Below the pieces are notes generated by a model, which worked only from the letters and a program-made list of their open reading frames with translations, had not been told where the DNA came from and searched no databases. Positions 1 through 13,129 of a stretch of 64,000 nucleotides of DNA are shown piece after piece. The position numbers and the translations under genes are program-made. Source of the stretch: Mycteria americana (taxonomy: Eukaryota > Chordata > Aves > Ciconiiformes > Ciconiidae). Where the stretch lies: assembly GCF_035582795.1 (NCBI RefSeq), contig NC_134365.1:37242135-37306134 (forward strand). The letters run 5' to 3'. Numbering within the stretch: position 1 is the stretch's first letter; each line of letters begins with the position of its first letter.

Positions 1-3000
1 CGGTCACAGCACTGAGATCCCGCAACACATCTGCCTGTGACTCAAGCAGGAAATCAGCAGATTTTCAAAAAAAGCCTGGCATGAAAAAGCACTTTAAACA
101 CCAAATCAGCTGAAGTAAAATGCTTTCTCTCAATATTTTTAAGAAAACAAAGCTGTAAGGCAGTGTCAAGGTTGTTATTAAAAAATACAAAATGTTTCTC
201 CATATTTTATGTAGTTTTTCAAATGAAGGCAGCAGTCTGTTTTGCTGTGCACAGAACGGCTTCCCTATCCTGAGCTAAGTGAATAATGCCTTTCACACAC
301 CAGCGAGATAAAACAGTTCATGCAGACTTTCTTAGCACTTCACAGAACAAAGGATCCTAAGAACCCAAACAATTAACAACTGGTAATTCTTGTTATCTTT
401 TTCTTTAAGAACTGGGATGCATAATATCTTGGCCAAATGGTGGAATACGGCACACATTTCCCCCTCCTCACCCCGAACTTTTAAGAAGTTATAATGCACT
501 GGGAGATGAGTAGCACATGAGTATCACTGCCTCACACATCTGCTCATGTTCCTGCTCATACAGGTATCTTCCCTTGTCATACCTTTCCTGAAAAAATATT
601 CTTTGTCAAGAAGATGTGTGTTTAATGAAAATCAAATCCTTAGTGGATGACAATATGTAAAATATCATGGAAAACAATGATAGCAATGGAAGACATTCCC
701 CACTTCCCAGTGTTTTGTCAGCATACACACTGAGGTTACTGACTTTCAAAGACTTGCATTATTCAAACCAGCCTACAAGTTACAGAAAAAAAAAAATCGT
801 AAGTTATGGCTTAATTAACTGCCAAGCCTTATTCCTGGGGCCATCTGCACTTCGCTCAGAAGCAGCCATTGGCACCTTCCCACATGACTAACAGCCATTA
901 AAGGTGCTCTTCCCTTCAGCATCCCCTCGCACAAAGCAAATACTTAATCTCATATAACAATACCATCTAGTGGTAAAATATATTCATTACACTTAAAATC
1001 TCCATCATGTATTTTCTTATAGGACACAGCGAGAGCAGGGCTGACAGAAAACATCTCCTCAAGCTGCCTAAACACAGACATCTCAGCCCAGCACCTGAAC
1101 AAATTCATAATTCTTCATTTCATCTAAACACATCCTTAGCTTTAAGCATATGAATCGCTCCATGTAGATCAGATGAGCTTGTACCCCTTCAAAGAATATT
1201 AATATACTGATGCCATAAGCCATCACCTAAGGAGCGAAGACACAGAACCAGACTGGCAGTCATTGCAAAGCACAACGCTACCTGTTACGAGTGTGCTGGC
1301 CACACGTCTGGAATGACCGCGTGCCCGCAGCTCCTGTATGCCCTGTAATAATGTAAGAAACACAATTTTCTCCTGTCCTGGACAGAGTAAATAGGAACAA
1401 AGTGCTTACTCCTCTCTACATAAAGACAGAAGTTGTATTCAGGTGGTATCCTCCTTTGCATGACTCCACTTATCCATGATACCTAAAAAGAGTGAAAATT
1501 GAACAAAAAGGCAAATTGTTACATTTAGCTGCAATCCCTTTAGGAGAGTGTGAATGGTTTGAGACCGCAGAATAAAGGCTAGAGTGAGTCAGCAAAGCAG
1601 AAAGATGACAAATGGGAAACAGCAACAACTTGTTCTACAAAACAATAAATACTGGTTACATTGATGATGCAGAGCTAAAAAGCAATTTGACATGAAATAA
1701 AATTATTCAAAGATAGAATCCTGTACTAATGAAATGGGACAATTTGCTCTACTTCAGCGGGCTTTGTGGGAACATTAGTACATTGTAAACAACATACTAA
1801 CAGCGAGTGCATACTTGTGAAGGGCAAATTAAGTCAATACTCAAGCTGTAGGAACAATTTAGCACTTAAAGCAGTGCCATGTACAAGTCTGGCTTGTCAT
1901 CAGCTTGGCCTCTTGAATTTTTCTCTCTCGAAAAAAACTAGCTTTGCCCAAAAGCTGAAACACCCCTAATACTCAGGAAAAAGAAAACATTAAACATGCA
2001 CCCTACCAACTTACATAGAGATCCATTCATGGAAAGCTACAAAGTTCTGCTTACAGTAAAACAGGAGATTCCACAAAGACTCTATTGTTTTAAATATGCT
2101 GTTATTAAATCAAGTAAATTGCTTTCACAAAACATGATGGTCTAGAAGCCACCTTCGAACTTTCATTGGAGCTGTTGCTTTTCCACAATATACATCTTCA
2201 TCCAAGAATCCTGAAAACCACTTAAATGCTTGCCTTTCTCACACTCAAACCCCCTTAATTATCTAACTCAACAAGACTAATAATGTAACTACCACCCTGT
2301 GAAAAACTGTTCTTCAGAACCTCCTTTAAGCAGCCACTTCACTTAATGAAAAGATCAGCAAAAGAAGCAAATTTCCAAACATGAAACATTTATTAGCCAG
2401 CAATAACAACTTCCTATTAAAAAATGGCAAATTAGCAACAGCAATGAATCCAACAATTGTTTAGAATGCTATTAAGTGTTAAGATGTTAACAAGGGAATA
2501 TGGTGACAACCTCTTATGAATAAAAAATGATGGATAATATTATGTTTTAAGAGATTCTGAACAGAAATGCCATTGGCATCATGCAGTTTCTCTCCAACAT
2601 ATATTTCTGCCACCCTCAAATATACAATTACATTATCATGAGCTTCAATTTATTATTTTAGATGTTAGTTATCAGCTCTAACACATTTTGGTTTTTAAAT
2701 CTATTCATAAAGCTCTTTACATGGACAACTAAAATTAATTTGAAACTCGGCCTTAACAGAATCAATATTTGGTTGGTATCTGTAATTTATTCAAGTCTGT
2801 TTACATAGGGAAAACATTAGTTTCACTGCTGAATTTGAGGCAGGAATTGACGTATTCTATTCCCCAAGGTTTCAAAAATTGAGAGGATTAGGATCTGAAG
2901 ACAGAATACTTGCTGTACAAGACTCCAGAAGCAGCATACCTGCTCTGCTCAGCCCACCTGCACTCGCTCCTCATACCAACAATCCATACCCACGTCTCTA

Positions 3001-3624
3001 CAAAGTTTCAACCTGTCAGTAATGATTATTGGCTAACATAATTTCATTCAATGAAATCAAAATCTAAGGCCAGGCCTCAGAGCTAATCTATACCACTGAA
3101 TGAAAATCCTTTTCATTTTTCGTTTTCAGAGAAAAGTTACGTTTATGGACAAATGATTTGTCATTGATTCTTTGTTGTTACTTGCACTTAAATGAATACC
3201 TTACAACATAAACTTCAGTGCACGCAACATCAGACTGTCATAATTGTTATAATCATATCATAAAAAACTTCTTGCATATTGTAGAAGCATTAGAAGTAGC
3301 ATTCAATCATGGAAAGTAGCTTTCCATCATTCCCACCTTCATAATTCTTAAGACAAAAATTGCAAGGGGCCAATCACTGCCTAGCACACAAAAGCAAATA
3401 TTGAACAGGAAAACATTCATATCTCCGTATCTGCAGAGATTTATTACTAAATTATAGAGAAAATTTCCTTGAAGCGGCACACCTCAATATTTTCCTGTCT
3501 TAAAAACTGACAAATGAAATTCTGAAACTGTTTTAGTAGATTAAGAGAACGGGTTGAAAATTTTCATTACACAGCTTTCAGGATTCTCTGACATCTGCTG
3601 AAAGGGCATCATGGCAGAACACAA
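1..3624. other. Gene-free AT-rich sequence
   Basis: No exon, RNA gene or clear repeat recognised. Open frames are short and of random appearance. Confidence 0.6.
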
Positions 3625-4606
3625 GCAGTCAAGATTTCTGAAGGTGTCAGGGAGAACTTCTTGATAGAGGTACTGAGTGGGCCAAGCAGGGGGATGCTCT
3701 CCAGCGTCTGCTACTCACTGAGAAGGGAGAGCTGGCTGAGGACGTGATAGTGGGTGACAGCAGTGGCTGTAACGACCATGCAATAGTGGGGTCCAAGATC
3801 CTGGCCAGTAAGAATAGGAGTACTGCAGGGGTCTAGCCTGGGACCTATCCTGCTTAATATTTTTATCAGTGCTCTGGAGGAGGCAGTGGAGTGCACGCTC
3901 ATCCAGTTTGCAGATGACACCTAACAGTGAGGGGCAAGCTGATGTGCTGGAGGGCAGAGCTGTCTTTCAGAGACACCCAAGCGGGCTGGAGAAATGGGCT
4001 GAAAAGAACTTTGGGAAACTCAGCATGGAGAAAAGCCAAGTGCTGCTCCAAGGAGGGAAGTACCCCTGCAGCAGGTCAGGATGGGGAGGGACAGGCTGGG
4101 GAGCAGCTCTGCAGGAACGGCCCTGGTGGGCAGCTGGGCATGGACCAGCGCTGTGTCCTGGCAGGAGGGACAGCCAGCAGCCTCCTGGGCTGTATTAGCA
4201 GGGGCACAGCCAGCAGATCAAGGGAAGGGATTATCCTCCCTTTATCCTCCACTCAGCACTCACTAGACCTCATCTAACTGTGTCCAATACAAGAAAGACA
4301 CACACAAACTGGAGGGAGCTCAGCAGAGGGCCCCCACGATGGTCAGGGCTGGAGCACTTGCCCTACAAGGAGAAGCTGAGGGACCAGGGCTTGTTTAGCC
4401 TGGAAAAGAGTCAGCTTTGGGGGTACCTAACAGCAACCTGCCGGTGCCTACAGGGAGGTTAACAAGAAGATGGAGCCAAGCTCTTCATGGCAACAGGACA
4501 AAAGGACAATGGGCATAACTTGAAACGAGAGGTTCAGAATGGATTTAAGGAAAAAAATTTCACCCTGAGGGCAGTCAGTCAGTGGAGCAAGTTGCCCAGA
4601 GAGGCC
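3625..4606 (+). mobile_element. Old CR1 LINE, 5' part (endonuclease and RT remnant)
   Basis: Translated pieces match the CR1 polyprotein. Near 3649-3770 the frame reads like the end of the endonuclease region (ENFLIEVLSGPSRG, then ELAEDVIVGDSSG after a frame change). Near 3820-3921 it reads as reverse-transcriptase palm ([15 protein letters not shown]…FADDT). The catalytic FADDT stands at 3907-3921, followed at once by a stop. The two parts are joined without the N-terminal half of RT, so several hundred bases were deleted. Downstream frames carry a damaged RT C-terminus (WAEKNFGKLSMEKSQVL near 3985). The element is broken by stops and frameshifts and is interrupted at 4606/4607 by a younger CR1. 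Confidence 0.88.
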
Positions 4607-4875
4607 TCAACTTGCGCCAGGGGAGGTTTAGACTGGATATTAGGAAATTTTACTTCACTGAAAGGGTTGTCCAGCATTGGAACAGGCTGCCCAGGGAAGT
4701 GGTTGAGTCACCAACCCTGGAGGTATTTAAAAGATGTGTAGATGAGGTGCTTAGGGACATGGTGTAGTGGTGGACTTGGTAGTGTTAGGTTTACGGTTGG
4801 ACTCGATGATCTTAAAGGTCTTTTCCAACCTACACGATTCTGTGATTCTGTGATTCCGTGATTCCGTGATTCTGT
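4607..4875 (+). mobile_element. Younger CR1 LINE nested in the older CR1
   Basis: A 5'-truncated CR1 3' end begins within the final ORF2 codons ([19 protein letters not shown]) and runs through the stop codon after RDMV, a short 3' UTR and the 8-bp tail repeats (gattctgt/gattccgt) ending near 4875. The protein part is close to that of the CR1 at 13.13-13.72 kb, so both belong to one subfamily. The flanks rejoin to a continuous older CR1 sequence, showing insertion into it. Confidence 0.93.
4832..4875 (+). repeat. CR1 tail microsatellite, 8-bp unit
   Basis: Five or so near-perfect units of gattctgt/gattccgt end the nested CR1. This octamer tail is the hallmark of avian CR1 3' ends and is the signal recognised by the CR1 reverse transcriptase during insertion. 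Confidence 0.9.
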
Positions 4876-5028
4876 TGTGCAGTCTCCCCTCTTGGAAGTT
4901 TTCAAGATAAGACTAGATAAAGCTCTGCACAACTCATTCTGACTTCAGACCTGACCCTGCTTTGAGCAGGAGTGGACTTCTGAGGCCCCTTCCCCTGAAC
5001 TACCCTGTGATCCTATGGTCCTAAGACT
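4876..5028 (+). mobile_element. Old CR1 LINE, 3' part resumed
   Basis: After the nested insertion, the older CR1 continues in register: a 'cagtctcccctcttggaagttttcaag' type 3' coding segment, then 'ctttgagcaggagtggactt' and a 3' end at 'gtgatcctatggtcct'. It belongs to a different subfamily from the nested copy and is more diverged. Confidence 0.88.
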
Positions 5029-7559
5029 AAGTGATAACCTATCTCTCTCATCTCTTCCTACAGGATGCAGCATGTAAGCTGGTTAAACAACTAGAGGCAA
5101 ATAACTTCCATTAGTTTGAAAGCAGAGTGATGTCTATCCATTTAAAATTAGCATTAATAAATACAAATAAGGATACACTGTCAGTGTTCAAATACTTCCA
5201 TTTTGGCATTTTATATATTGCCAAATATTCCTAATGAAGTTTTGTTGCTATTTTGGAAACAGTCATGCAGATAATGGATCACTCCCCTTTCAGCTGCACA
5301 GTAATGATAACCCTCAAAAACATCTGGATATTCCACAGTTTGAGGATTCACTGACCACAGAGAAACTGATGCCCTTTTCAACAGACTCTTTAGCTATTTT
5401 CTCGACTAAAAGAAGAGGAAGAATGCACATGAACATTTGCACTACCAAGGTGCACGTCTGTTCTGTTCCAAGATTAGACCAAAACTGCTCTTTAATTTTT
5501 TTGTTGTATTCATAAAGATTAGTCAATACAGATTTTACTTCATTAATCATCTTGGGTTTTTCCTTATTTTGACATTTATTAGCAACGAAAAATTTTCAAG
5601 AATTCTTGGAACACATGTTAGAATTACATGACCCACTACACATCATATATATGAGCAATTAAGAAACTACTTTTACATAAACCTCAGTAAGCTTTATGGC
5701 AATCTTCACTAATTCCTGGAAAAAAAATTTTCACTCATTCTGGAAACTGCAAATCTTCTTCCCACATCTGGAGCATTCTGACAGATATTTTAAACAGATG
5801 TTAGGCCACAATCACCATCATAATCACAACCTAGAAAGAAATTCAACCAGGTAAAAATTATAACGTTCAACTCAACATTACAGCATATTTGCTCTGTTAC
5901 CTTTGCATCCTTGTGTATAAGCCAATAGACCTCAGACATTTTTCTCTGTGTAATATTTATCCCCATGACAAATACATGGAATAAAATGATGTTTGGACAC
6001 AAAATATTTAAGTACATACATAATCCAATTTGTAGTATATTTATGTGGACCATATGTATTCTAGAAATACAGTTCAAAACTCATCTTTTTCCATTTCCCT
6101 CATGGCTGTACACTGCTTAAATGTGAGATCCTCTCACGTTCCTGGACAGGTGATACGTAGATGTGAGCTGTTGATGCTTCAGATCAAGTACACAGGACTG
6201 TTCTGATGCTCCCATTGAGAGATTCCCCCATGATAAAGTGATTATTCATAACATTTTGCTAAGTCCTTCTTAATTTGCTGGTGAGGTCCATTAACCTCAT
6301 CATAGGATCTGAGGGATCTTCCACCTCAGTTCTCTCTTCTCTGAAACTCTCACCTAATCCCTGTCCTTAGTGAAAAAGGATCCAATTTCTCCCCCCAGTT
6401 CTACCATGTGCCCTTGAAGCATCCCCGTAATGGTCATTTCAGCAATTCAGAGCGCAAGAAACACACTGCCGTGAAGATGAACAGGGGATGAGGTCAGCTT
6501 CTTTTTATGGTCTGCAGAAATCAAATGGAAATACCAGTGGCTCTGTTAAGGCCACTAAATATGAATTTCCATGTCCCATCAGAAGAAGGTAGCCTGCTAC
6601 TGTATTCCATCCTGCACAAAACATTCACTGAATACTTGAAGTAAAACTTACAGATGCCTATATGGGGCAAACTTTTGCTTTTTACATAATTTAAAAAAAA
6701 AAAAATCCAGGATTTTTATCCTTGCGTTTCCTTACCTAGGTAGCAAGTGCAAAAAAAGCAGAGGCCTGGTGTAATGACAAGTTCTAACAAGAAAGATCTG
6801 ACATATGAAGCTGCCACCATAACTTCTATTTCCTGCATGCAACTCAGTGCATCTTATAACAATACAAAGGGAGAAGTTTTAATTGGATATATTTAAAAAA
6901 AACTTAACTGCAAAGCTCAAAAAAAGACAAAGTTTCTTCAGGTTGATTCTTAAATAGAATTACAGAAGAAGAATCAATCCACAGTTATATTGCTTAGTGT
7001 TGCTCTGCAGAAGTTTGACTGGTTCAGGTTTCCTCTTACGCACACAAAAGACAAATGAAAAGAGGGGCATTCCCTTAGAGAGAGATGTGATCGCTAATTT
7101 AGAGTGGCACAAAGCTGACACAGAAAATCCTCTTCAAAACTTGAGGTATTCTCAGCAGCCCCCTTTAACGAAAAGATTGGTTCCTGAAGACTGATGAGGA
7201 TACAGTACAGCTCATCTGCAGGATGGCTCAAAGCACCCAATATGAATGCTCTGAACTGCCCTCTGGATGCGCCCCATGGTCCTTATTGACTGTAGGAAAA
7301 GCCGAGGGAGGACTAAGATAGCTGTCTGGAGCAAAGGAACAGTAATACATTTTTTAAATATTGTAATGATTTTTGGATTTCTGAAGTACTCAGTGACAAT
7401 TTGTCCTCTGCTGCACTGACATACTGTCTCACAATGGTTCTGTGTAACTTTTACAGAGGTATACTTCGCTGAATTTTTGTTCCTCTCAAAGAGCATTTTA
7501 GGAACAGGGCACGTATAAAGGTGCCCCAGTATGCAGGAGATAAGGGCTGCCATACCCTC
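5029..7559. other. Gene-free AT-rich sequence
   Basis: Nothing recognisable apart from short A and T runs. The minus-strand frame at 7212-7607 begins inside the adjacent LTR and has no domain. Confidence 0.6.
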
Positions 7560-8156
7560 TGTCCTGGTTTCGGCTGGGATAGGGTTAATTTTTTTCCTGG
7601 TAGCCAATATAGTGCTGTGTTTTGGATTTAGTATGAGAATAATATTGATAACACGCTGATGTTTTAGTCATTGCTAAGTAGTGTTTACACTAGTCAAGGC
7701 CTTTTCAGCTTCCCATGCTCTGCCAGGTGCACAAGAAGGTGGGAGGGGGCACAGCCAAGATAGCTGACCCAAACTGCATTTGGGTCATATTCCATACCAT
7801 ATGACGTCATGCTCAGTATAGAAACTGGGGGGAGTTGGCCGAGGGGTAGCAATTGCTGCTCCGGGATGGGCTGGGCGTTGGTCGGCAGGTGATGAGCAGT
7901 TGCATCACTTGGTTTTTTTCCCTGGGTTTTGTTCCTCTCTCTTTTGTTGTTTTCCTTTTCATTATATTATTATTATTGTTGTTGTTGTTTTTGTTGTTAT
8001 TGTTATTGTTATTATTCCCAATTATTAAACTGTTCTTACCTCAACCCACAAGTTTTCTTACTTTCGCTCTTCCGATTCTCTCCCCCATCCCACCAGGGGG
8101 AGGGCGAGCGAGCGGCTGGGTGGGGCTTCGTTGCCGACTGGGGCTAAACCACAACA
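7560..8156 (+). mobile_element. Solo LTR (retrovirus-like, avian family) with 5-bp target duplication
   Basis: A complete 597-bp LTR begins TGTCCTGGTTTCGGC and ends AACCACAACA. It is flanked by the exact 5-bp direct repeat CCCTC (7555-7559 and 8157-8161). A 5-bp duplication is usual for ERVL-like elements. Internal marks include a polyadenylation-type ATTAAA at 8024-8029 and an ATT/GTT-rich microsatellite at 7961-8016. No internal retroviral sequence is left, so recombination between two LTRs removed the provirus. It shares length and layout with the LTRs at 30.6 and 54.0 kb. Confidence 0.93.
7961..8016 (+). repeat. ATT/GTT microsatellite inside the LTR
   Basis: An interrupted trinucleotide run of att and gtt units lies just before the ATTAAA signal of the solo LTR. 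The minus-strand LTR at 54.0 kb and the LTR at 30.6 kb lack this expansion, so it arose or grew in this copy. Confidence 0.85.
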
Positions 8157-11109
8157 CCCTCCTCTGTGGAAAGCTTTGGTGTGTGCCAGTTCACTCAGAT
8201 CTAGTTTTCCCATTACATAGTGTCTAAGAAAAATGAGCATGTTTACTAGGAAACAGGGATGGAACAAAATTGCAAAATGCCAAAAATTACATGATTTTAT
8301 TAAGATTATATCTAAGAATAAAGATTTAGTTACTTCAGCTTCTTAGCTAGCTTCTATCTCTTCTTCTAATTTAGCTGAAAATTCTCTCTAACTTAAAATG
8401 GAGTTTCTTTGCCCAAGATAAGTGCTGCTCATGGAGGAGGAAAGGAACCAAGGAAGAGCCAAGACTCTCTCCTACATCTTCACAGCTTTGCAGGCCCCAG
8501 CATTGTTTAATTCTTTTGCATATTTGGATATCATATGTGAGGATTTAACATTGTTAAACAGTGAGAACTATTTAGTGAGAATTTAGCATTAGGAGAAATA
8601 CTAAGAAATATCACACAAAGACTGATCGCAGTATTATTAGAAGCTGTAAAATTTGGAATGGGATAGTTCAATGCAGCAGTGCATCCTCCTCTGTCTGTCT
8701 TTGGTGCTGCAGGGTACGTTGAGGGACATCATTGCCCAGGTTCCTGTTCCTCTGATCATATAATAAACAGCCAAACGCAAACAGAACCACGTACACCACG
8801 TCAGCTTGGGCTTCCTGAGTCTGCACACAGCCTGACACCATTACTCAGTGACAGGGACTATCTCATTGCTTACTGCTCCCTCCGAAGTGTCCCACAGACA
8901 CAGCCTGTAATGGTTTCACACGAGCTAATCCAGCAAAAGGATGCAGAAACAATGCCGGGGGGGTGAAAAGTGGGAGTCTCAACACAGAAGAACGGAGAGA
9001 AAGATGGAGAAAAGAAAGCAAAAGGCAGGAAGAAGACTGGCGTGGTAAGAAGCAGAGAGTCCAAGTGACAATACTTACAAATAAATTTAGGGACAAATGC
9101 TTTATTCTCCCCATGATCTCTGCATGAGTCTCCCTGATGTTACAGGGAACTGTGAAGTTTGGCCTCAGTCTGTACTCCATCTGACAGACTATAAAATAAA
9201 TGCAGAATCTCGCCTTTTCCTCTTCATGAATTTGCCATGCCAGATCAAAGAAGTGGGAATTTGGGACCAATGCAGTACTGATGCAGCTGGCAGAGTTGTT
9301 TATTTGAGAGGCTAAATTCAACCTTCGCTTGGTCGAATAACTTAATTGTGCTTACTGGGAGCCTGCTTTTTAAAAGGTTCAATTCTTTCTGCTGCCAAGA
9401 ATCAGAGTTTGCTTTCAGCATGCTGAAATTATCTCAGGGGAAGGCTTTTGTGAACCAAACCATTCCAAAAGTATTCTTAATTGCTTTCCACACTCTTGTG
9501 AAACAGGAGATTATGCAGCAAATCCACATGCTAAACCAGAAAAATTAAGGAGAGCGAAAAGTTAAAAAACAACCTGACAGAGAAAAATAATAATCTTAAC
9601 CACATACCTTAAATAACAAAATGCAACTTAAATGTTAAGAGTTTTTAACAATCTTTGTGCTCCCCATGGAAAACTATAATCAGGTTACGTTAGCGACAGA
9701 ACGTACACTATGCAAATCTATTCAAACAAATTGTACAGGCCATTATTTGAAAACTATTTGACTGGTCTATACAGATGCATATTATCTTTATTTGAAAATT
9801 GTCCCACAAATTAAACACAACGAATAAGATAGAGAGCCTTCTGAAGAGTAAATATTTTTTCCTTTCTCCTGGTTTGCTTTTATTAACATGTCAGAAGTCT
9901 TAGGAAGGATGAGATTATCTTTCATGCTAGAATAGCAATGCTGACACAACAATATCGAAGCTATCATTGAAAAACATTAGTCTGCAGATAGTTTTCATCT
10001 ATTGTACTGAACTACATACATATTTCTTCAGGTTTTGGCGGCAATGCCTCAGCATGAAGGTAGACAAAAGGAGCAGCTGAATACAGCCTCTGTAATCAAC
10101 AGCTTTATGCTCTTCAAAATGTCTAGGATTATGTCAGGAAAATTCAGAGAATTTCACAAATTTAGAGAACAAGGAACGAGAAAGCTTTGAAGACAGATTA
10201 GTTAAAAACAGAATGTCTATAAGTATTATGAATCATTTAATACAGATATGGGTGCAGATGGGTCAGATAGATATCAGTCTAAATTCATATAAGATGTGAC
10301 AGGTTTTGTCTCTTCAGTGATTCTTCTGTCAGCTCGAATAATTTACAGAGGAATATATCTGCTTTTTTCCCCCCTCTACAGAGGCATCTCATTCTGTCAT
10401 TCAGTAAATATAAGTATCTGAGCGGAAGCCTTTTCTGAATGTGTTCACAAACACACTCATGCGCATGTTTGAAAATAACTGTACAGGAAGCTCTGAGTGT
10501 TTAGGTGACTTGTATGCTTATAAAATAAGCATAATTTGAAAGTGTTCCTAACTGTATTCTGTTTACAGAGAAAACAGAACAGCAATCCCTAATTAGTGGT
10601 AGCTCAGCTTAAAGCCAGGGAATGTCGACATACTAGAAAATTTAGGAGTCTGACATAAAGTCTTCCAGGCTCGAAGCAATCTTAGGTGAGATACTCGCTA
10701 AAACAGACAGATTACAGGAACATGCAATACAGGTTAGCCAATGCACACCATATGAAATACTCCCGCCTACAGCCATGTTTAAAATTAGCATGCCATGCAC
10801 CAAAAATAATAACAGTTTTTCAGTGCATGATGCTATTTCATATTAAGGTGGAGTGAGTTAGGCTGAAGCAATGCATGTAGAGAAGTAAAAGGTCTGTAGT
10901 CTCTCTAATGCTTCTGTATAAAAGATAAGATATCCACAGGACTCCTAAGCTGCTATGGTAAGGTGTGTCTCCTTGGAAGACATTTAGAGATATTTGATCA
11001 AGTCCTCAATCAGAAAGTAGATTTTATTAGATTTAATCTCATGAAATACCTCCAAGTTAAATTTCTTATAGATTAGAAATATATCCTCAGAAGCTGGATA
11101 TTTTCAAAT
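8157..11109. other. Gene-free sequence
   Basis: No repeat or gene recognised. A minus-strand frame of 152 codons (8863-9321) is open, but it is about the longest expected by chance in this window and shows no domain or signal peptide. Confidence 0.55.
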
Positions 11110-11315
11110 TCAGTTGATATAACATAGTTAGCATCTATGAGGCCTTTGACACAGCACTGTCTGACATACTGATGAAAATGCATTACACAAAATCAATTTA
11201 GCACATCTTAAATGGATTAAAAACCGATTAAATGAGAGATCTCAAAAAATAATTCTTCTCCAGTGAATCCCATAGGATCTACTCTTGATCACAGATAAAA
11301 ATATTACTATGTAAA
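11110..11315 (+). mobile_element. Ancient LINE reverse-transcriptase trace
   Basis: Conceptual translation gives IYEAFDTALSDILMKMHYT at 11133-11189, then, after a frame change, LKWIKNRLNERSQKI near 11209-11253, then PIGSTLDH near 11269. These line up in order with the CR1/L2-clade RT pattern: motif A (…YL..EAFDTV.HDIL), linker (WI..WL..R.Q.V) and motif B (PQGSVLGP). Stops and frameshifts are present and the DNA is AT-rich like its surroundings, so this is a very old copy. The element probably extends on both sides but I cannot trace it. Confidence 0.55.
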
Positions 11316-13129
11316 ATTATTGTTCATAAGATTTGCAGAACTCGTCTTAATCCAAAATAATGTTAAGAAAAATCCGGATTCTACAAAGTGACTTGATGGG
11401 TTGGTAACTTGGGCTTATTTGACTTACTGGTACTTTCAACAGAGAACTGTATAGCAGGGTTGAATTATTCACATCATACTTATTGTATGAGAAACTTCAC
11501 TTTGAAGAATTTGGGAGGTAAGACGATTAACAAACTAATCAGAGGTGTGCAATGTGGTACAGTGCCATGACACATATATTTCTTTTTAATAACTGTTGAA
11601 AGGGACATTGATGGAAATGCTATACTGTGCACTGCAAGGTATTACATATTACAAGCCCATCTGCAGAGTGAATGAGGAGGAAGAGGGAGAGAAGTTCCCC
11701 CAAACCTCTCTGTTTCACCCTACAGCACGGTTCTTTGGGAAGGAAGAGACATTTCTGACCCCTCCTCCTCCAAAAATAAAGTAGCAGATGTCAAAAGAGT
11801 TTGTTGGTAATCAGAACTAGAGAACTCATTTAGCAAGTTACACCAGGGTATATAAGCTAGTTCCCAAGCAACTGCATCACTACCTACAAGTACAAAAAAA
11901 GAATGACATGTGATTTTCACAAATATGGAAAAAGAATCCCATTACATTTGCATAAAATAAGATAAAATGGCCAGGCCCCACATAATGTATCAAATAGCAT
12001 CCTTCAGTAGTTCTGTACAAACATTGGAGTTTGCAGCTAAGGTAATAAAATAAAGAGGCCAAAAAAATTAAAATAAAATAAAAAGGTTTCTGTTCAGCAA
12101 ACATAAAAAAACCTACAAAAATTTTGTTTAAACTCATAAGTTTCATCTGACTCAAAAGAGGATTTTTTATAGTTTTTGTGTCAGGTTATTCAATCATTTT
12201 AGAATTCAGGTAACTTCAAAAGAAAAATGCCATTTCAAAGTAAAAATCAATTAATTCCATTTCTATAACATAAGAACATTCTGTGTATTCCTGAAAATAA
12301 ATGCATGGATGTTTGCCTTAAAAACTAAGAACATTTTTATGTTTTCAAAAATCCCTTTTTATCCCCAACCAAATCTGTTTCTCAGATTGCATCCCATTTC
12401 ACATTTCAGCTGCTCCTTACAACATCACTGAACTTGTAAATCAGGTGAAAATGTATTTCAGGATATGTAAAATAAAAAGGTTACACTGTGTAAATTACAG
12501 TCTCCAAATGTCGCTGCTACATTATTTCATACTGTTGTTCACTGATCTTTTCTGTCATTCCCTTTTTGAAGGACTGCATGTAAAGGCTGTAGAAGAGGTG
12601 AGGCAAACATTATACTCAATGGTATTTTTCTCTTCAGCAATGATTATACAGAGAGAAAGTCAAAACAAGTGTAATGACTCATAAAAGATTAGCAAAATGT
12701 CACATGTAAGTAGCACTCTTGTGATGACATCTATAGAGGAACCTCACTGGTAATCCTATGTTTGACAAACCAAAACCATGACAGAAAACAGTAAAAGACT
12801 GGAGAAAAGTCGCAGCTTAATGTAGCTCTGAAGGAAACTCACAGTCGGCAGGCTGAGATGGGAAAAAGTCATTCCACTCCAGTAATATTGTCATGGTATG
12901 CATAAATAAGAAATGCACATAGGTACACCTGCATGCTCTGGTCACTCGTGATATTGATTTCCAAAGTCCATTGGAAGATTTCCATAAGAGCTGCATGGCT
13001 AAATCCCAGAGATAGCAATGAAAATCTCAAGCATACATTTCAAGTATTTAGAGACTGCTTACTTTTGTGCCTCATTAGATATAATGAAATCTTAGACTGT
13101 ATTTAGACAAACTATATGCAATACATCGA

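Noticed and set aside
7853..8227. 124-codon plus-strand Leu-rich frame
   Set aside because: Lies in the solo LTR; the Leu run is the ATT/GTT microsatellite read in one phase.
8863..9321. 152-codon minus-strand open frame
   Set aside because: About the longest frame expected by chance in 64 kb at this base composition; no recognisable domain, and the start and surroundings do not suggest an exon.
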